The notes: generated by a model not told the origin, from the sequence alone. Positions 25,078 to 34,045 are shown, counted from the first letter of the stretch. The stretch: DNA of 36,802 bases from JADLGF01 sp020849415 (GCA_033812595.1 JAPXTJ010000013.1:1-36802); one strand, 5' to 3'. Translations and numbers: made by a program.

Positions 25078-25114
25078 CTGAAACGGGGCAATCGCAGAAT
25101 CGTTCAGGGGCGCC

Positions 25115-26065
25115 ATGGCTGCGTACATCATTCGCCGGCTGATATCGCTGATTCCCGTGCTGCTGATCGTGGGCGTCATTGTCTTCGGCATCGTGCACTT
25201 CACGCCGGGGGATCCCGCCGCGGTGATGGCGGGCCAGAGTGGCACGCCGGAGCAGATCGAGCGAATCCGGCAATCGATGGGGCTCGACCGACCCCTTTCC
25301 GAGCAATTCATCGATTGGTTCACCGGCATACTGCGGCTCGATTTCGGCGAGTCGATCTTTCTCGGAATGTCCGTCACCGACGCGATCGTGGAGCGCGCGC
25401 AGCCGACGCTGCTCCTGACGACGTACGCGCTGATGGTGCAAATGATGATCGGCATTCCGGCCGGCGTGATCGCGGCCGTCAAGCGCAATTCGCTGCTCGA
25501 TCGCCTGCTCATGGTTGTTTCGATCAGCGGCGCCGCGATCCCGACCTTCTTTCTGGGTATCTTGCTGATTCTCTTCTTTTCCGTGCGTTTGCGGTGGCTC
25601 CCCAGCGGCGGATATGTGCCGCTCACCGAGGATCCGATCCAGCACTGGAAAGCAATGATCATGCCCGCGTTCGCGCTCGGGTTCTCCAGCGCGGCGTTAC
25701 TGGCGAGAATGGTGCGCTCCACCATGCTGGAAGTGCTGCGTGAGGATTACGTGCGCACCGCCTTCGCCAAGGGCATCGCCCAGCGGCAAGTTGTGGTACG
25801 GCACGCCTTGCGCAATGCGCTTATCCCGGTGATCACCGTCATCGGCGCGTCGATGGGCGCGCTCCTCGGCGGCGCGGTGGTGACCGAACTCGTCTTCACC
25901 ATTCCGGGCATGGGCCGGCTGGTGGTGCAGAGCATCGCCCGCCGTGATTTCCCGGTGATTCAGGGCGCGGTGATGATCATCGCCGGCATCTACGTGCTCG
26001 TGAACCTGCTGGTCGATATCCTCTACGTCTACATCGATCCGAGGGTCCGATATGGCAGCAAGTGA
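25115..26065 (+). CDS. ABC transporter permease, DppB/OppB type
   Basis: 316 residues from ATG 25115 (AGGGG upstream). Six hydrophobic segments are expected; the N-terminus MAAYIIRRLISLIPVLLIV is the usual first one, followed by the external-loop signature FTPGDPAAVMAG. The cytoplasmic EAA-type loop reads YVRTAFAKGIAQRQVVVRHA, followed by LRNALIPVI, as in DppB/OppB. It forms the pore with the next gene product. The downstream gene starts inside this one, overlapping by 14 bases, so the two are translationally coupled. No ATPase gene follows. Confidence 0.94.
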   Translation: MAAYIIRRLISLIPVLLIVGVIVFGIVHFTPGDPAAVMAGQSGTPEQIERIRQSMGLDRPLSEQFIDWFTGILRLDFGESIFLGMSVTDAIVERAQPTLLLTTYALMVQMMIGIPAGVIAAVKRNSLLDRLLMVVSISGAAIPTFFLGILLILFFSVRLRWLPSGGYVPLTEDPIQHWKAMIMPAFALGFSSAALLARMVRSTMLEVLREDYVRTAFAKGIAQRQVVVRHALRNALIPVITVIGASMGALLGGAVVTELVFTIPGMGRLVVQSIARRDFPVIQGAVMIIAGIYVLVNLLVDILYVYIDPRVRYGSK

Positions 26066-26972
26066 CACCAACGTGCTGGCAGCGGCTTCGGTTGCCGCCG
26101 CCAAACCGAAACGTGGACTCGCCCGGATCACCCCGCAGTCACGCTGGTACTGGGTGCGGATGCTGCTGCAGAACAAGGTGGCGGTCGCGAGCATGATCCT
26201 GCTCGGCATCATCGTGCTCTCCGCAATTCTCGCGCCGTTGATCGCGCCGCACGATCCCCGCTACCTCGATCCGGTCAATCGCCTGAAGCCGCCCTCCAAT
26301 AACAACTGGCTGGGGACGGATGACTCGGGCCGCGATCTCTTCAGCCGCATCCTGTTCGGCGGACGGGTTTCGCTGCTGATCGGCGTTTCGGTCACCGTGG
26401 CGGCCGCGATTATCGGCACGATCCTGGGACTCGCCGCTGGTTACTTCGACCGGCTCGATTCGTGGATCATGCGCGCGATGGACGGCCTGATGGCCTTTCC
26501 GAGCATCCTGCTCGCGATCGCGATCATGGTCTCGCTCGGCGCCGGCGCCCAGAACGTCTTCATTGCGTTGGTAATCGTTTACACCCCAACCATCGCCCGC
26601 CTCGTCCGGAGTTCCACGCTCGTGCTGCGACAGCAGGCGTACGTCGAATCGGCGCGTTCGATCGGGATGGGGAATTCGGCGATTCTCACCAAGTACATCT
26701 TTCCGAACGCGCTCTCGCCGTTGATCGTGCAATGCACCTTCGTGATCGCCTTTTCGATCATCGCCGAGGCATCGCTCTCGTTCCTCGGCGCCGGGGTCGA
26801 TCCACAAACCCCGACCTGGGGCAACATGCTCCGCGACGGACAACGGATGATGCAAATTGCCTGGTGGGCTGCCATTTTCCCGGGGATGGCGCTCGTGATT
26901 TTGGTGCTGTCGCTGAACCTGCTCGGCGACGCGCTGCGTGACGCGCTCGATCCCCGCGTCCGGGAACGGTAG
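26052..26972 (+). CDS. ABC transporter permease, DppC/OppC type
   Basis: 306 residues from ATG 26052, with GAGGG in the tail of the preceding gene. The N-terminal OppC_N segment (NKVAVASMILLGIIVLSAIL, then APHDPRYLDP) leads into GTDDSGRDLFSRILFGGRVSLLIG, the classic DppC/OppC signature. The EAA-type loop is QAYVESARSIGMGNSAILTKY, followed by FPNALSPLI. It pairs with the DppB-type permease. The operon seems to end here: the next stretch is a MITE-like repeat and no ATPase genes follow, so the transporter must borrow ATP-binding subunits encoded elsewhere. Confidence 0.94.
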   Translation: MAASDTNVLAAASVAAAKPKRGLARITPQSRWYWVRMLLQNKVAVASMILLGIIVLSAILAPLIAPHDPRYLDPVNRLKPPSNNNWLGTDDSGRDLFSRILFGGRVSLLIGVSVTVAAAIIGTILGLAAGYFDRLDSWIMRAMDGLMAFPSILLAIAIMVSLGAGAQNVFIALVIVYTPTIARLVRSSTLVLRQQAYVESARSIGMGNSAILTKYIFPNALSPLIVQCTFVIAFSIIAEASLSFLGAGVDPQTPTWGNMLRDGQRMMQIAWWAAIFPGMALVILVLSLNLLGDALRDALDPRVRER

Positions 26973-27013
26973 AGGGGTATGTCAAAACACCGCCGCTCTA
27001 TCGCCTCCACCAA

Positions 27014-27131
27014 CCCCGTCACTCCGAGGGACCGAGGAGTCTTCCGCGAAGCGGCGGTGCATCACCGCACCGTGTCCATGCAAAGGGCCGCTTCGCGAAA
27101 GACTCCTCGCCTGCGGGCTCTGAGTGACGGG
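27014..27131. repeat. MITE-like imperfect inverted-repeat element
   Basis: The left arm (27014-27054) and right arm (27088-27131) are imperfect mirror images. The outer CCCGTCACTC and the inner CGAGGAGTCTT-C/T-CGCGAAGCGG match almost fully, with a variable middle of 7-9 bases. The spacer is about 33 bases. A short T-rich run (GTTGTTTTTCC) follows, so it could also end transcription of the ABC operon. Its arm sequence resembles the GTCACTC/GAGGAGTCTT-type dispersed repeats frequent in Chloroflexota intergenic DNA, but copies elsewhere cannot be seen here. Confidence 0.6.
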
Positions 27132-27255
27132 TTGTTTTTCCGAACAGGTGGGTGGTTTTTCAGACAATCGAAGCGAAGGGCATTCCACGGTAACAATGGC
27201 CATATCGAAACAGTGAGACATCTGGAGTCAGTTAGCTACGCAGAGGAGAAATACC

Positions 27256-28314
27256 ATGTTTCTGATCGATGGGCATCTCGACATCGCCATGAACGCGCTC
27301 GTCTGGAACCGCGACCTGAAGAAGGACGCGCTCGCCATCCGGGTCGATGAGCAATTCATGACCGAAAAGGGCCGCGGGCTCGGCACGATCGGCCTGCCCG
27401 ATCTCCGCGCCGCCGAAGCCGGAGTCTGCTTCGTCACCTGCATCGGCCGGGTAAAGCCGCGCCTCCACGAACCCTCCATCGATTACCGCGCCCACGAAAT
27501 GGCCTACGCGCACGCCCAGGGCGAATTCGCCTACTACCGGGAACTGGCCAGACAGGGACTGATACGGATCATCGCCGACAAATCCACGCTCGACGCGCAC
27601 GTCTCCGAGTGGAAAGCCGATCCAGCCAATACCCCGCTCGGTTTCGTGCTGACCATGGAAGGCGCCGATCCCATCGTCGAACCCTCGACCGTGCACGACT
27701 GGTGGGATCAGGGGCTGCGGGTGCTCTCGCTGGCCCACTATGGTCCCAGCAAGTACGCCTTCGGCACGGCCAGCGTCGGCCCGGTCACCGCGGACGGCCT
27801 CGCCCTGCTCGATGAGATGTCGCGGACGAAGATGATTCTTGATGTCACCCACCTCTGCGACATCAGCTTCTGGCAGGCGGTCGATCGTTTCCAGGGACCG
27901 CTCCTGGCCACCCACTCGAATTGCCGCTCCCTCGTGCCGGGCGATCGCCAGTTCGACGACGATCAGCTCAAGCTGCTTATCGAGCGGGACGCGGTGATCG
28001 GCGCCGCGCTCGACGCCTGGATGCTCTGGCCAGGCTGGGTGCGTGGCGAAACCGATCCGGAAACGGTCGGGCTCGAGGCGGTCGTCGATCACATCGATCA
28101 CGTCTGCCAGCTGGCCGGGAACGCCAGGCACGCCGCGATCGGCACCGATCTGGACGGCGGCTACGGCATCGAGCAGACGCCGCGCGATCTCGAAACCTAC
28201 ATCGACATGCAGAAGATTCCCGATATGCTGCGCGCCCGCGGCTACGCCGAGGCGGATATCGAGGCGATCTTCCATGGCAATTGGCTTCGACTGCTCGGCA
28301 GCGTCTGGGGCTGA
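27256..28314 (+). CDS. M19 membrane-dipeptidase family zinc dipeptidase
   Basis: 352 residues from ATG 27256 (GAGGAGAAA just upstream). M19 enzymes hydrolyse dipeptides, often with D-amino acids at the second position, by a binuclear zinc site in a TIM barrel. The metal ligands are all there: H7 and D9 (DGHLDIA), E135 (LTMEGADPI), H199 (DVTHLCD), H220 (ATHSNCRSL) and D298 (GTDLDGG). No signal peptide, so it should be cytoplasmic in spite of the family name. It sits downstream of the peptide ABC transporter, consistent with cutting imported dipeptides. The specificity is not decided. Confidence 0.94.
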   Translation: MFLIDGHLDIAMNALVWNRDLKKDALAIRVDEQFMTEKGRGLGTIGLPDLRAAEAGVCFVTCIGRVKPRLHEPSIDYRAHEMAYAHAQGEFAYYRELARQGLIRIIADKSTLDAHVSEWKADPANTPLGFVLTMEGADPIVEPSTVHDWWDQGLRVLSLAHYGPSKYAFGTASVGPVTADGLALLDEMSRTKMILDVTHLCDISFWQAVDRFQGPLLATHSNCRSLVPGDRQFDDDQLKLLIERDAVIGAALDAWMLWPGWVRGETDPETVGLEAVVDHIDHVCQLAGNARHAAIGTDLDGGYGIEQTPRDLETYIDMQKIPDMLRARGYAEADIEAIFHGNWLRLLGSVWG

Positions 28315-28394
28315 TCGCCCGGCGCGCCGTTCCTGTACAGTTCCATTCGAACGACTGAACCCGGCTCCGGCCGTTGAACAGAAGGAGAATGGGC

Positions 28395-29897
28395 ATGGCC
28401 ACGGCCGTCGAGCAGCTCCGCGAACACTTTGGAACCATCTTCGACCTTGAAGCGGTTTCGGCCCTGAGTGGCTGGGACGAACTCGTCATGATGCGCCCGC
28501 GCGGCGCTGAACTGCGCGGCGAAGTGAACGGCACGATCGCGAAACTGATCCACGGCCACTGGGTCGATCCCCGGTTCGGCGAACTGCTCGAACTTGGTGC
28601 GGAAGAAACGGCCGACCTGCCGGACGATCATCCCGACAAGGCGAGCATTCGCGTGGCGAGGAAGCAGCGCGACAAGCGAATGCGTATTCCCTCTGAACTC
28701 GCCGCCGCCTTCGCGCGCGAAACCTCTCACGCGTACGCGGTATGGGTGGAGGCGCGCAAGAACGACGATTTCGCCGCGTTCGCGCCGTCGCTGCAGAAGG
28801 TGCTCGATCTCACCGGCGAGTACATCGATTGCTTCCCGAAGGCAGAGCATCCCTTCGATACGCTCCTGCAGCAGTGGGATCTGGAGTTCACCACCGCCGA
28901 ATTGAACGCCATGTTCGCGGAGCTCAACGCCGGCTTCGAGCCGATCATCGAGTTGATTTCGTCGAAGCCGGACGCGGTCAGCGATACGGTCTACCACGGC
29001 AATTTTCCGAAAGCGCGTCAGGCGGCGATGTGCGAGGAATTCATGCTCGCCTGCGGCGCCCGGGAGGATGTCTGGCGGCTCGATGAAACGGTTCACCCGT
29101 TCGAGACGAACATGTCGATGGACGATGTCCGGATCACGACGCGTTACCGGGATCACGATCTCGCCGATGCCTTCTTCGGCACCCTGCACGAAACGGGCCA
29201 CGGGCTTTACGAAGATGGCGTTGACGTTTCCCTGGCGCGGCTGCCGATCGGCCACGGCGGCACCGGCGATATGCACGAATCGCAGAGCCGCATGATCGAG
29301 AACCAGGTCGGCCGCTCCCGGCCCTTCTTCGATTTCGCCCTGCCGATCTTCCGCAAGCACTTCCCGGATGAGTTCAACAGCGTCACCGCCGATCAGCTCT
29401 ACCGGGGCGCCAACAAGATGCAGCCCTCGATGATCCGGGTCGAGGCGGACGAAGCGACCTACAACCGCCACATCGCCCTCCGGTTCGACATCGAACAGAA
29501 GCTCGTGACCGGCGATTTGAAGGTGAACGATCTGCCCGGCGCCTGGCGTTCCGGCATGAACGAACTGCTCGGCGTGGTACCCGAAACCAATCGGGAAGGG
29601 GTGCTGCAGGATGTGCACTGGTCGGCGGGTGCCGTCGGCACGTTCGTTAGCTACACCCTTGGCAACGTGATCGCGGCGCAGCTCTGGCAGAAGATCGTGG
29701 TCGATCTGCCGTCGATCGAGGATCAAATCGCCAACGGCGAGTTCGGTCCGCTCCGCGAGTGGCTGCGCGTGAAGGTTCACGCCCACGGACAGACCTGGAC
29801 CACCAGGGAAACCCTGGCGAAGATCGGTATCCCGGGCCTCGACCCGGAACCGCTGCGCGCCTCGATCGCAAAGAAAGCCCTGGAACTATACGGGTAG
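28395..29897 (+). CDS. M32 (Taq-type) metallocarboxypeptidase
   Basis: 500 residues from ATG 28395, with AAGGAG 8 bases upstream; an ATG at 28389 is too close to the ribosome-binding site. M32 enzymes remove C-terminal amino acids from peptides. The zinc motif is H265-E266-T-G-H269 (LHETGHGLYEDG), with the third ligand E295 in HESQSRMIENQVGRS, the family signature. The opening WDELVMMRPRG region and a long helical body agree with Taq carboxypeptidase (about 500 residues). Cytoplasmic. It follows the M19 gene by about 80 bases and would act on imported or intracellular peptides. Confidence 0.95.
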   Translation: MATAVEQLREHFGTIFDLEAVSALSGWDELVMMRPRGAELRGEVNGTIAKLIHGHWVDPRFGELLELGAEETADLPDDHPDKASIRVARKQRDKRMRIPSELAAAFARETSHAYAVWVEARKNDDFAAFAPSLQKVLDLTGEYIDCFPKAEHPFDTLLQQWDLEFTTAELNAMFAELNAGFEPIIELISSKPDAVSDTVYHGNFPKARQAAMCEEFMLACGAREDVWRLDETVHPFETNMSMDDVRITTRYRDHDLADAFFGTLHETGHGLYEDGVDVSLARLPIGHGGTGDMHESQSRMIENQVGRSRPFFDFALPIFRKHFPDEFNSVTADQLYRGANKMQPSMIRVEADEATYNRHIALRFDIEQKLVTGDLKVNDLPGAWRSGMNELLGVVPETNREGVLQDVHWSAGAVGTFVSYTLGNVIAAQLWQKIVVDLPSIEDQIANGEFGPLREWLRVKVHAHGQTWTTRETLAKIGIPGLDPEPLRASIAKKALELYG

Positions 29898-29988
29898 GCC
29901 CGACACTCGCGAACGCCTCGTCGTAGGGTTGACCTGTCTCGAAACATCACGGTTGCAGCACACCGTTTTACCGTTTGAAGGAGTAAAG

Positions 29989-30969
29989 ATGAGCGACGAC
30001 TCTCTGCCCGCGGCGCTGCGACCGCGACGGTTCGGGAGCACCGATCTGATGGTGCCGCCGATCGCGGTCGGCTGCGCGCCCCTTGGGAACATGGTCGATA
30101 CCTTTGCGTACGCCGTTTCCGAAGCGGACGCCATCGCCACCATTCACGCGACCGTGGCGAGTCCCTTCAACTACATCGACACCGCCGCCCACTACGGCGA
30201 CGGTGAAAGCGAGCGCCGGATCGGTCTGGCGCTAAAAGAGATCGGGGGATTGCCGGCCGGCGCCGTGCTGCAGACCAAGGCCGGCCGTCACGTCCCGACC
30301 AATGATTACAGCGGCCCGATGGTGAAGCAGCGCTTCGAGCGGAGCCTCGAACTGCTTGGAATCGACAAGGTCGACATCCTCTATCTCCACGACGCCGAGC
30401 ACACGACCTTCGAAGCCGCGATGGCGCCGGTCGGTCCGGTCGAGGTGCTGCAGGATGCCAGGCGACAGGGCTTGACCCGGTTCATCGGCGTGGCCAGCGG
30501 TCCCAACGACGTCGAGCTCGCCTATATCGAAACCGGCCTCTTCGACGCGGTGATCACGCACAACCGTTACACGCTGCTCAATCGCACCGCCGATGAGGTG
30601 ATCGAAGCGGCGCACCAGCGCGGCATGGCCGTGCTCAACGCCGCGCCGTACGGCTCGGGCATGCTCGCCAAGGGGACGCTCGCCTATCCCCGTTACGCCT
30701 ACCAGCCGGCTTCGGCAACCCTGGTCGAGACGACCCGGAAGTACGAGGAGATCTGCGGACGTTACGGCGTTCCATTGGCGGCGGTGGCGCTGCAGTTCTC
30801 GACCAACGATCCGCGCATCACCTCCACGATCGTCGGCATGAGCAACCCGGCCCGTTTGCAGCAAACGATCGATCTGCTCCTGACCGAGATCCCGGTGGAT
30901 TGCCTCGAGGAGATCGCCGCCGTGCCGATTCCGCGGGCGGAAGACCCCGAAAAGGACCGCTGGAAATAG
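29989..30969 (+). CDS. Aldo/keto reductase
   Basis: 326 residues from ATG 29989, with AAGGAG 8 bases upstream; the longer frame from 29929 is not supported. A TIM-barrel NAD(P)-dependent oxidoreductase with the full catalytic tetrad: D64 and Y69 (YIDTAAHYGDGESE), K97 (LQTKAGR) and H134 (LYLHD). The start, GSTDLMVPPIAVGCAPLGNM, resembles the D-threo-aldose 1-dehydrogenase/L-fucose dehydrogenase group. It probably oxidises a sugar or reduces an aldehyde. It is on the same strand as, and about 90 bases after, the M32 gene, but a link in function with peptide breakdown is not evident. Confidence 0.92.
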   Translation: MSDDSLPAALRPRRFGSTDLMVPPIAVGCAPLGNMVDTFAYAVSEADAIATIHATVASPFNYIDTAAHYGDGESERRIGLALKEIGGLPAGAVLQTKAGRHVPTNDYSGPMVKQRFERSLELLGIDKVDILYLHDAEHTTFEAAMAPVGPVEVLQDARRQGLTRFIGVASGPNDVELAYIETGLFDAVITHNRYTLLNRTADEVIEAAHQRGMAVLNAAPYGSGMLAKGTLAYPRYAYQPASATLVETTRKYEEICGRYGVPLAAVALQFSTNDPRITSTIVGMSNPARLQQTIDLLLTEIPVDCLEEIAAVPIPRAEDPEKDRWK

Positions 30970-30994
30970 GGGACGGATCGCCGCGAAACGCCGG

Positions 30995-31023
30995 TTGACA
31001 GGCTGCCCGGTGGCGGGTACGTT
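30995..31023 (+). promoter_or_regulatory. Probable sigma-70 promoter for the amidohydrolase/GNAT unit
   Basis: TTGACA (30995-31000), 17 bases, then TACGTT (31018-31023), fitting the TAnnnT -10 pattern common in GC-rich genomes. It lies about 70 bases before the start codon at 31095. Confidence 0.5.
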
Positions 31024-31094
31024 GCCGGACAGTGTGATTGCTTGCGACCCGGCCGAAGCGGTCGAGAATCGGCACGTTTGGGGGAAACAGTTCG

Positions 31095-32306
31095 ATGGGT
31101 ACGACGTACGATTTGCTCGTAGCCGGGGGGACGCTGATCGACCCCGCCACCGGCAAGAATGGCGCCTTCGATGTCGCCGTCAAGGACGGCAAGGTGGCGG
31201 CGGTCGCGCCGAACATCGACAAGTCGCTGGCGGCCAATGTCCACGATGCCACCGGCCACTACGTAACGCCGGGTCTCGTAGATCTCCACACCCACGTCTA
31301 CTGGGGCGCCACCTACTGGGGCATCGAACCCGATCCGGTCGCCGCCCGCAGCGGCGTGACGACCTGGCTCGATGTCGGCACCGCCGGCGGCTACTCGTGG
31401 GCCGGGTTCCGTGAATTCATCATTGAGAAGAGCAGGAGCCGCATTTTCGCGCTGCTCAACCTCTCCTCGATCGGGTTGATCGCGCCGAGCTGGGAGCTCG
31501 CCAATCCTGACTACTGGGATGTCGATCTCGCCGAGATGATCATCAACGATAACCGGGATCTGATCGTCGGCGTCAAGGCGCGCATCGACCAGAACACGAC
31601 GCGTGGCGTCGGCATCGCGCCGCTGGTGAAAGCGCGCGAACTGGCCGATCGCGTCGGCCAACCCCTGATGGTGCACATCGGAGGCGGTCCGCCTTCGCTC
31701 GATGAGATTCTCGAGTACGTGAGGCCGGGCGATATCCTCACCCACTGCTTCACCGGCAACCCCAACAAGATCGTCGATGACAACGGGGAAATCAACGCCA
31801 ACATTCAGCGCTTGCACGATCAGGGCCTGATTCTCGATATCGGTCACGGCACCGGCTCTTTCTCCTTCGAGACGGCGGAGGCGACCCTCGCGAAGGGCTT
31901 CCTGCCCGATGTCATCTCGACCGACATCCACCAGATGGCGATTCAGGGCCCGATGTTCGATATGCCGACGACCCTCTCAAAGTTCCTCCTGCTCGGCATG
32001 AGCCTGGAGCAGGTGATCGAGGCAGCCAGCATCAAAGCCGCCAAGGCGGTCAATCTTGAAGGACTTGGCACGCTCGAAGTCGGGGCGCACGGCGATATCT
32101 CCACCTGGACGATCGACGAGGGCGAATTCACCTTCTCGGATGTGCACATGAACATCCGTAAGGGGAACCAGCTGCTGGTCAACCAGGCGACCTTCATCGG
32201 TGGCGAACTGCTGCCGCACGCGCCAGAGCGTCCGCTGCACAAGTTCGCCGAGATTCCGGCCCACCAGCGCGACAAGGTGATTCCGGTCCGCCAGGTCAAC
32301 GGGTAG
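31095..32306 (+). CDS. Amidohydrolase/deacetylase-family metallohydrolase
   Basis: 403 residues; ATG 31095 is chosen because the frame then begins MGTTYDLLVAGGTLIDPATG, the normal dihydroorotase-like opening, with GGGGGAAA upstream. The binuclear metal site is recognisable: H65-T-H67 (GLVDLHTHVYWG), carboxylated-Lys candidate K161 (IVGVKARI), H194 (LMVHIGG), H217 (ILTHCFTG) and D277 (VISTDIHQ). It is closest to the 'amidohydrolase/deacetylase' group, whose characterised members cleave acetyl esters or amides. Substrate open. The GNAT gene starts two bases after its stop codon, so the two are almost certainly co-translated. Confidence 0.9.
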   Translation: MGTTYDLLVAGGTLIDPATGKNGAFDVAVKDGKVAAVAPNIDKSLAANVHDATGHYVTPGLVDLHTHVYWGATYWGIEPDPVAARSGVTTWLDVGTAGGYSWAGFREFIIEKSRSRIFALLNLSSIGLIAPSWELANPDYWDVDLAEMIINDNRDLIVGVKARIDQNTTRGVGIAPLVKARELADRVGQPLMVHIGGGPPSLDEILEYVRPGDILTHCFTGNPNKIVDDNGEINANIQRLHDQGLILDIGHGTGSFSFETAEATLAKGFLPDVISTDIHQMAIQGPMFDMPTTLSKFLLLGMSLEQVIEAASIKAAKAVNLEGLGTLEVGAHGDISTWTIDEGEFTFSDVHMNIRKGNQLLVNQATFIGGELLPHAPERPLHKFAEIPAHQRDKVIPVRQVNG

Positions 32307-32308
32307 CG

Positions 32309-32896
32309 ATGAGCGACGCCGAGACCATACTGACCGAAGTCACAACGTGGTCACTGGAGATGTTCGATCCGGCCGAGCTTCGGGCCAGTCCGAAGCCGGC
32401 CGGTGATCTCCTGTTGATCCAGGCGGAGGCTCCATCACCGGAATTCAGCCGCTACCTCTACGCAGCTGTCGGCGGCGACTGGTACTGGTACAACCGCCTG
32501 GTGTGGACGCGAGACCAGTGGTCCAGATTGCTCGATGAGCCGGGCCACGAAACGTGGGTGCTGCTGGATCGCGGCACCCCCGCCGGCTATTTCGAGCTGG
32601 AAGGTGACGGCGCCGGGACCGTCGAGATCGTCTATTTCGGTCTCATGCCGGGATTCCAGGGGAAGGGCCTCGGCGGGTTCTTGCTGACCGAGGCGATCCG
32701 GGCCGGCTGGTCGCTCGGTGAACGTTGGGACGGTTTTCCGGGCACGACCCGGGTCTGGGTGCACACCTGTTCACTCGACGGCCAACCGGCCGCGCTGAAC
32801 AACTACCAGGCCCGCGGGTTGAAGCTGTTCAAGACCGTCACCGAACCGGAGGCGTTGCCGAAAACGATGCCGAGTGTTTGGCCAGTGGAACGGTAG
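32309..32896 (+). CDS. GNAT-family N-acetyltransferase
   Basis: 195 residues. It starts two bases after the upstream deacetylase-type gene. The acetyl-CoA motif A is VEIVYFGLMPGFQGKGLGGFLL (Q-x-x-G-x-G inside), with the following NNYQARGLKLFKT as motif B-like. The acceptor is unknown. Paired with a deacetylase-family enzyme, it may act on the same compound class (making or removing an acetyl group), which is an inference from adjacency only. Cytoplasmic. Confidence 0.9.
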   Translation: MSDAETILTEVTTWSLEMFDPAELRASPKPAGDLLLIQAEAPSPEFSRYLYAAVGGDWYWYNRLVWTRDQWSRLLDEPGHETWVLLDRGTPAGYFELEGDGAGTVEIVYFGLMPGFQGKGLGGFLLTEAIRAGWSLGERWDGFPGTTRVWVHTCSLDGQPAALNNYQARGLKLFKTVTEPEALPKTMPSVWPVER

Positions 32897-32903
32897 GCTG
32901 CTC

Positions 32904-32954
32904 AGCCAAGCATTGAAATGCCTGGCTAAACCAACCGAAAGTCCCTTCGGGACT
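32904..32954. terminator. Tandem hairpins between convergent genes
   Basis: Two stems: 32904-32914 with 32917-32927 (one mismatch, tight loop), and AGTCCC/GGGACT at 32940-32945 and 32949-32954 with loop TTC. CTTTTCC follows about 14 bases on, at 32967. This is probably a transcription end region for the GNAT unit; the T-tract is too far for a textbook terminator. Confidence 0.4.
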
Positions 32955-32988
32955 GAGTTGATTGCGCTTTTCCCTCATGCCTAATACC

Positions 32989-34029
32989 TCACGCCTCGAT
33001 CGTCGCCAATGCGGCGATCGCGGTGTCTAGGTGGACGACGAACTCGGCGGTGATCTCGACCTTGCGTGATTCGGTCGGGTTGGGATCGAGGGCCGGGGTA
33101 TTGGTCCAGTAGCCATCCGGCATTTGCAGTTCGGCGAACCAGTTGGCCATCTTGACCAGCCATTCGCGATAGTCAGCGCTTCGCGTTGCCAGGGTTAGCA
33201 GTCCGGAGCCCCAGGCGCTTTTGCAGACCTGCCGGGTGTTGAACTGGAGCGGAGTGGCTTCGATCGAAAACGCCTGGTAGCGCTTCGCAAGGTCGAGCCA
33301 GCGATCCTCCCCGGTCACCATCCAGATGTGCGTCAGGGCAGCGGCGGCGATGCCGCCGTTGTAGTGGTATTGCTGCTCGTCAGTGGCGATCTCCGCCACG
33401 TGCTTCGGGTTCTCCCCGGCCGGCGCTTCCGTGATCAACCCGCACGATCGACTCCACATCGTGTAGAGCGTGCCAGGCAGTTCCGGTTGGGCATTCCAGA
33501 TGTTTTCGAGCCACTGCCCGACGACCCGCGCTTCGTCGATTCGGCCGGTGATCGCCGCTGACATGCCGTACTGGCTGGTCAGGAAGAGGAGTTGGCCGGA
33601 ATCGGCCGCCTGAAATCGGCGATCCATGTAGACCCCGCCGGTCTCCCGATCGAAGCCGGCGCTGGCGGCGGTCATCAGTTTCCGGGCGATGTCAAAACGC
33701 CGCAGGAGCATGGCGCCGTAGGCCAGGCAGGTTTCCCCATAGGTATTCGAGGTGTGATTCAGTTCCGGGTCGAGTTCGATCCCGCCGTGGAAACGACCCG
33801 AATCATCGAGGCATTCCCGCTCGATCCACGCGAGGACGCGGTGCGCCGCCTCGGTTTCGCCGGCCGTCGCCAGCGCCCAAGGCACCCGGTACCAGGTGAT
33901 GCGGGCGTCGGTGCGGGCAACCGATCCGTCCGGTCCGATCGAACGGAGCAGGAAACCGACGCCGTTTCGCCGAGCTGTTTCTGCGCGTGTGATAGCGGAC
34001 GCAACGGTTGAGGCTTCGGTCGCGGTCAT
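32989..34029 (-). CDS. Unknown protein, probable alpha/alpha-toroid, last gene of ABC operon
   Basis: 346 residues from ATG 34029, which has GGGAGAAG upstream. The whole chain is helical with recurring Trp- and Gly-rich helix ends (FLLRSIGPDGSVARTD, LDDSGRFHGGIEL, AALTHIWMVTGEDRWLDLA, ELQMPDGYWTNTPALDP). That spacing recalls six-hairpin glycosidase or terpenoid-cyclase-like alpha/alpha barrels, but no exact family was recognised and no catalytic motif could be placed. No signal peptide. It lies 16 bases after the DppC-type permease gene on the same strand, so it is probably part of the ABC operon and may process the imported compound. Confidence 0.75.
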   Translation of the reverse strand: MTATEASTVASAITRAETARRNGVGFLLRSIGPDGSVARTDARITWYRVPWALATAGETEAAHRVLAWIERECLDDSGRFHGGIELDPELNHTSNTYGETCLAYGAMLLRRFDIARKLMTAASAGFDRETGGVYMDRRFQAADSGQLLFLTSQYGMSAAITGRIDEARVVGQWLENIWNAQPELPGTLYTMWSRSCGLITEAPAGENPKHVAEIATDEQQYHYNGGIAAAALTHIWMVTGEDRWLDLAKRYQAFSIEATPLQFNTRQVCKSAWGSGLLTLATRSADYREWLVKMANWFAELQMPDGYWTNTPALDPNPTESRKVEITAEFVVHLDTAIAALATIEA

Positions 34030-34045
34030 CGAGCTTCTCCCTCGA

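Noticed and set aside
27232..28275. 347-codon minus-strand frame opposite the M19 dipeptidase
   Set aside because: The plus-strand gene has a complete metal site; this frame is its shadow with no family match.
28242..29786. 514-codon minus-strand frame opposite the M32 carboxypeptidase
   Set aside because: Shadow of a gene with clear HExxH and HESQ motifs; antisense translation shows no domain.
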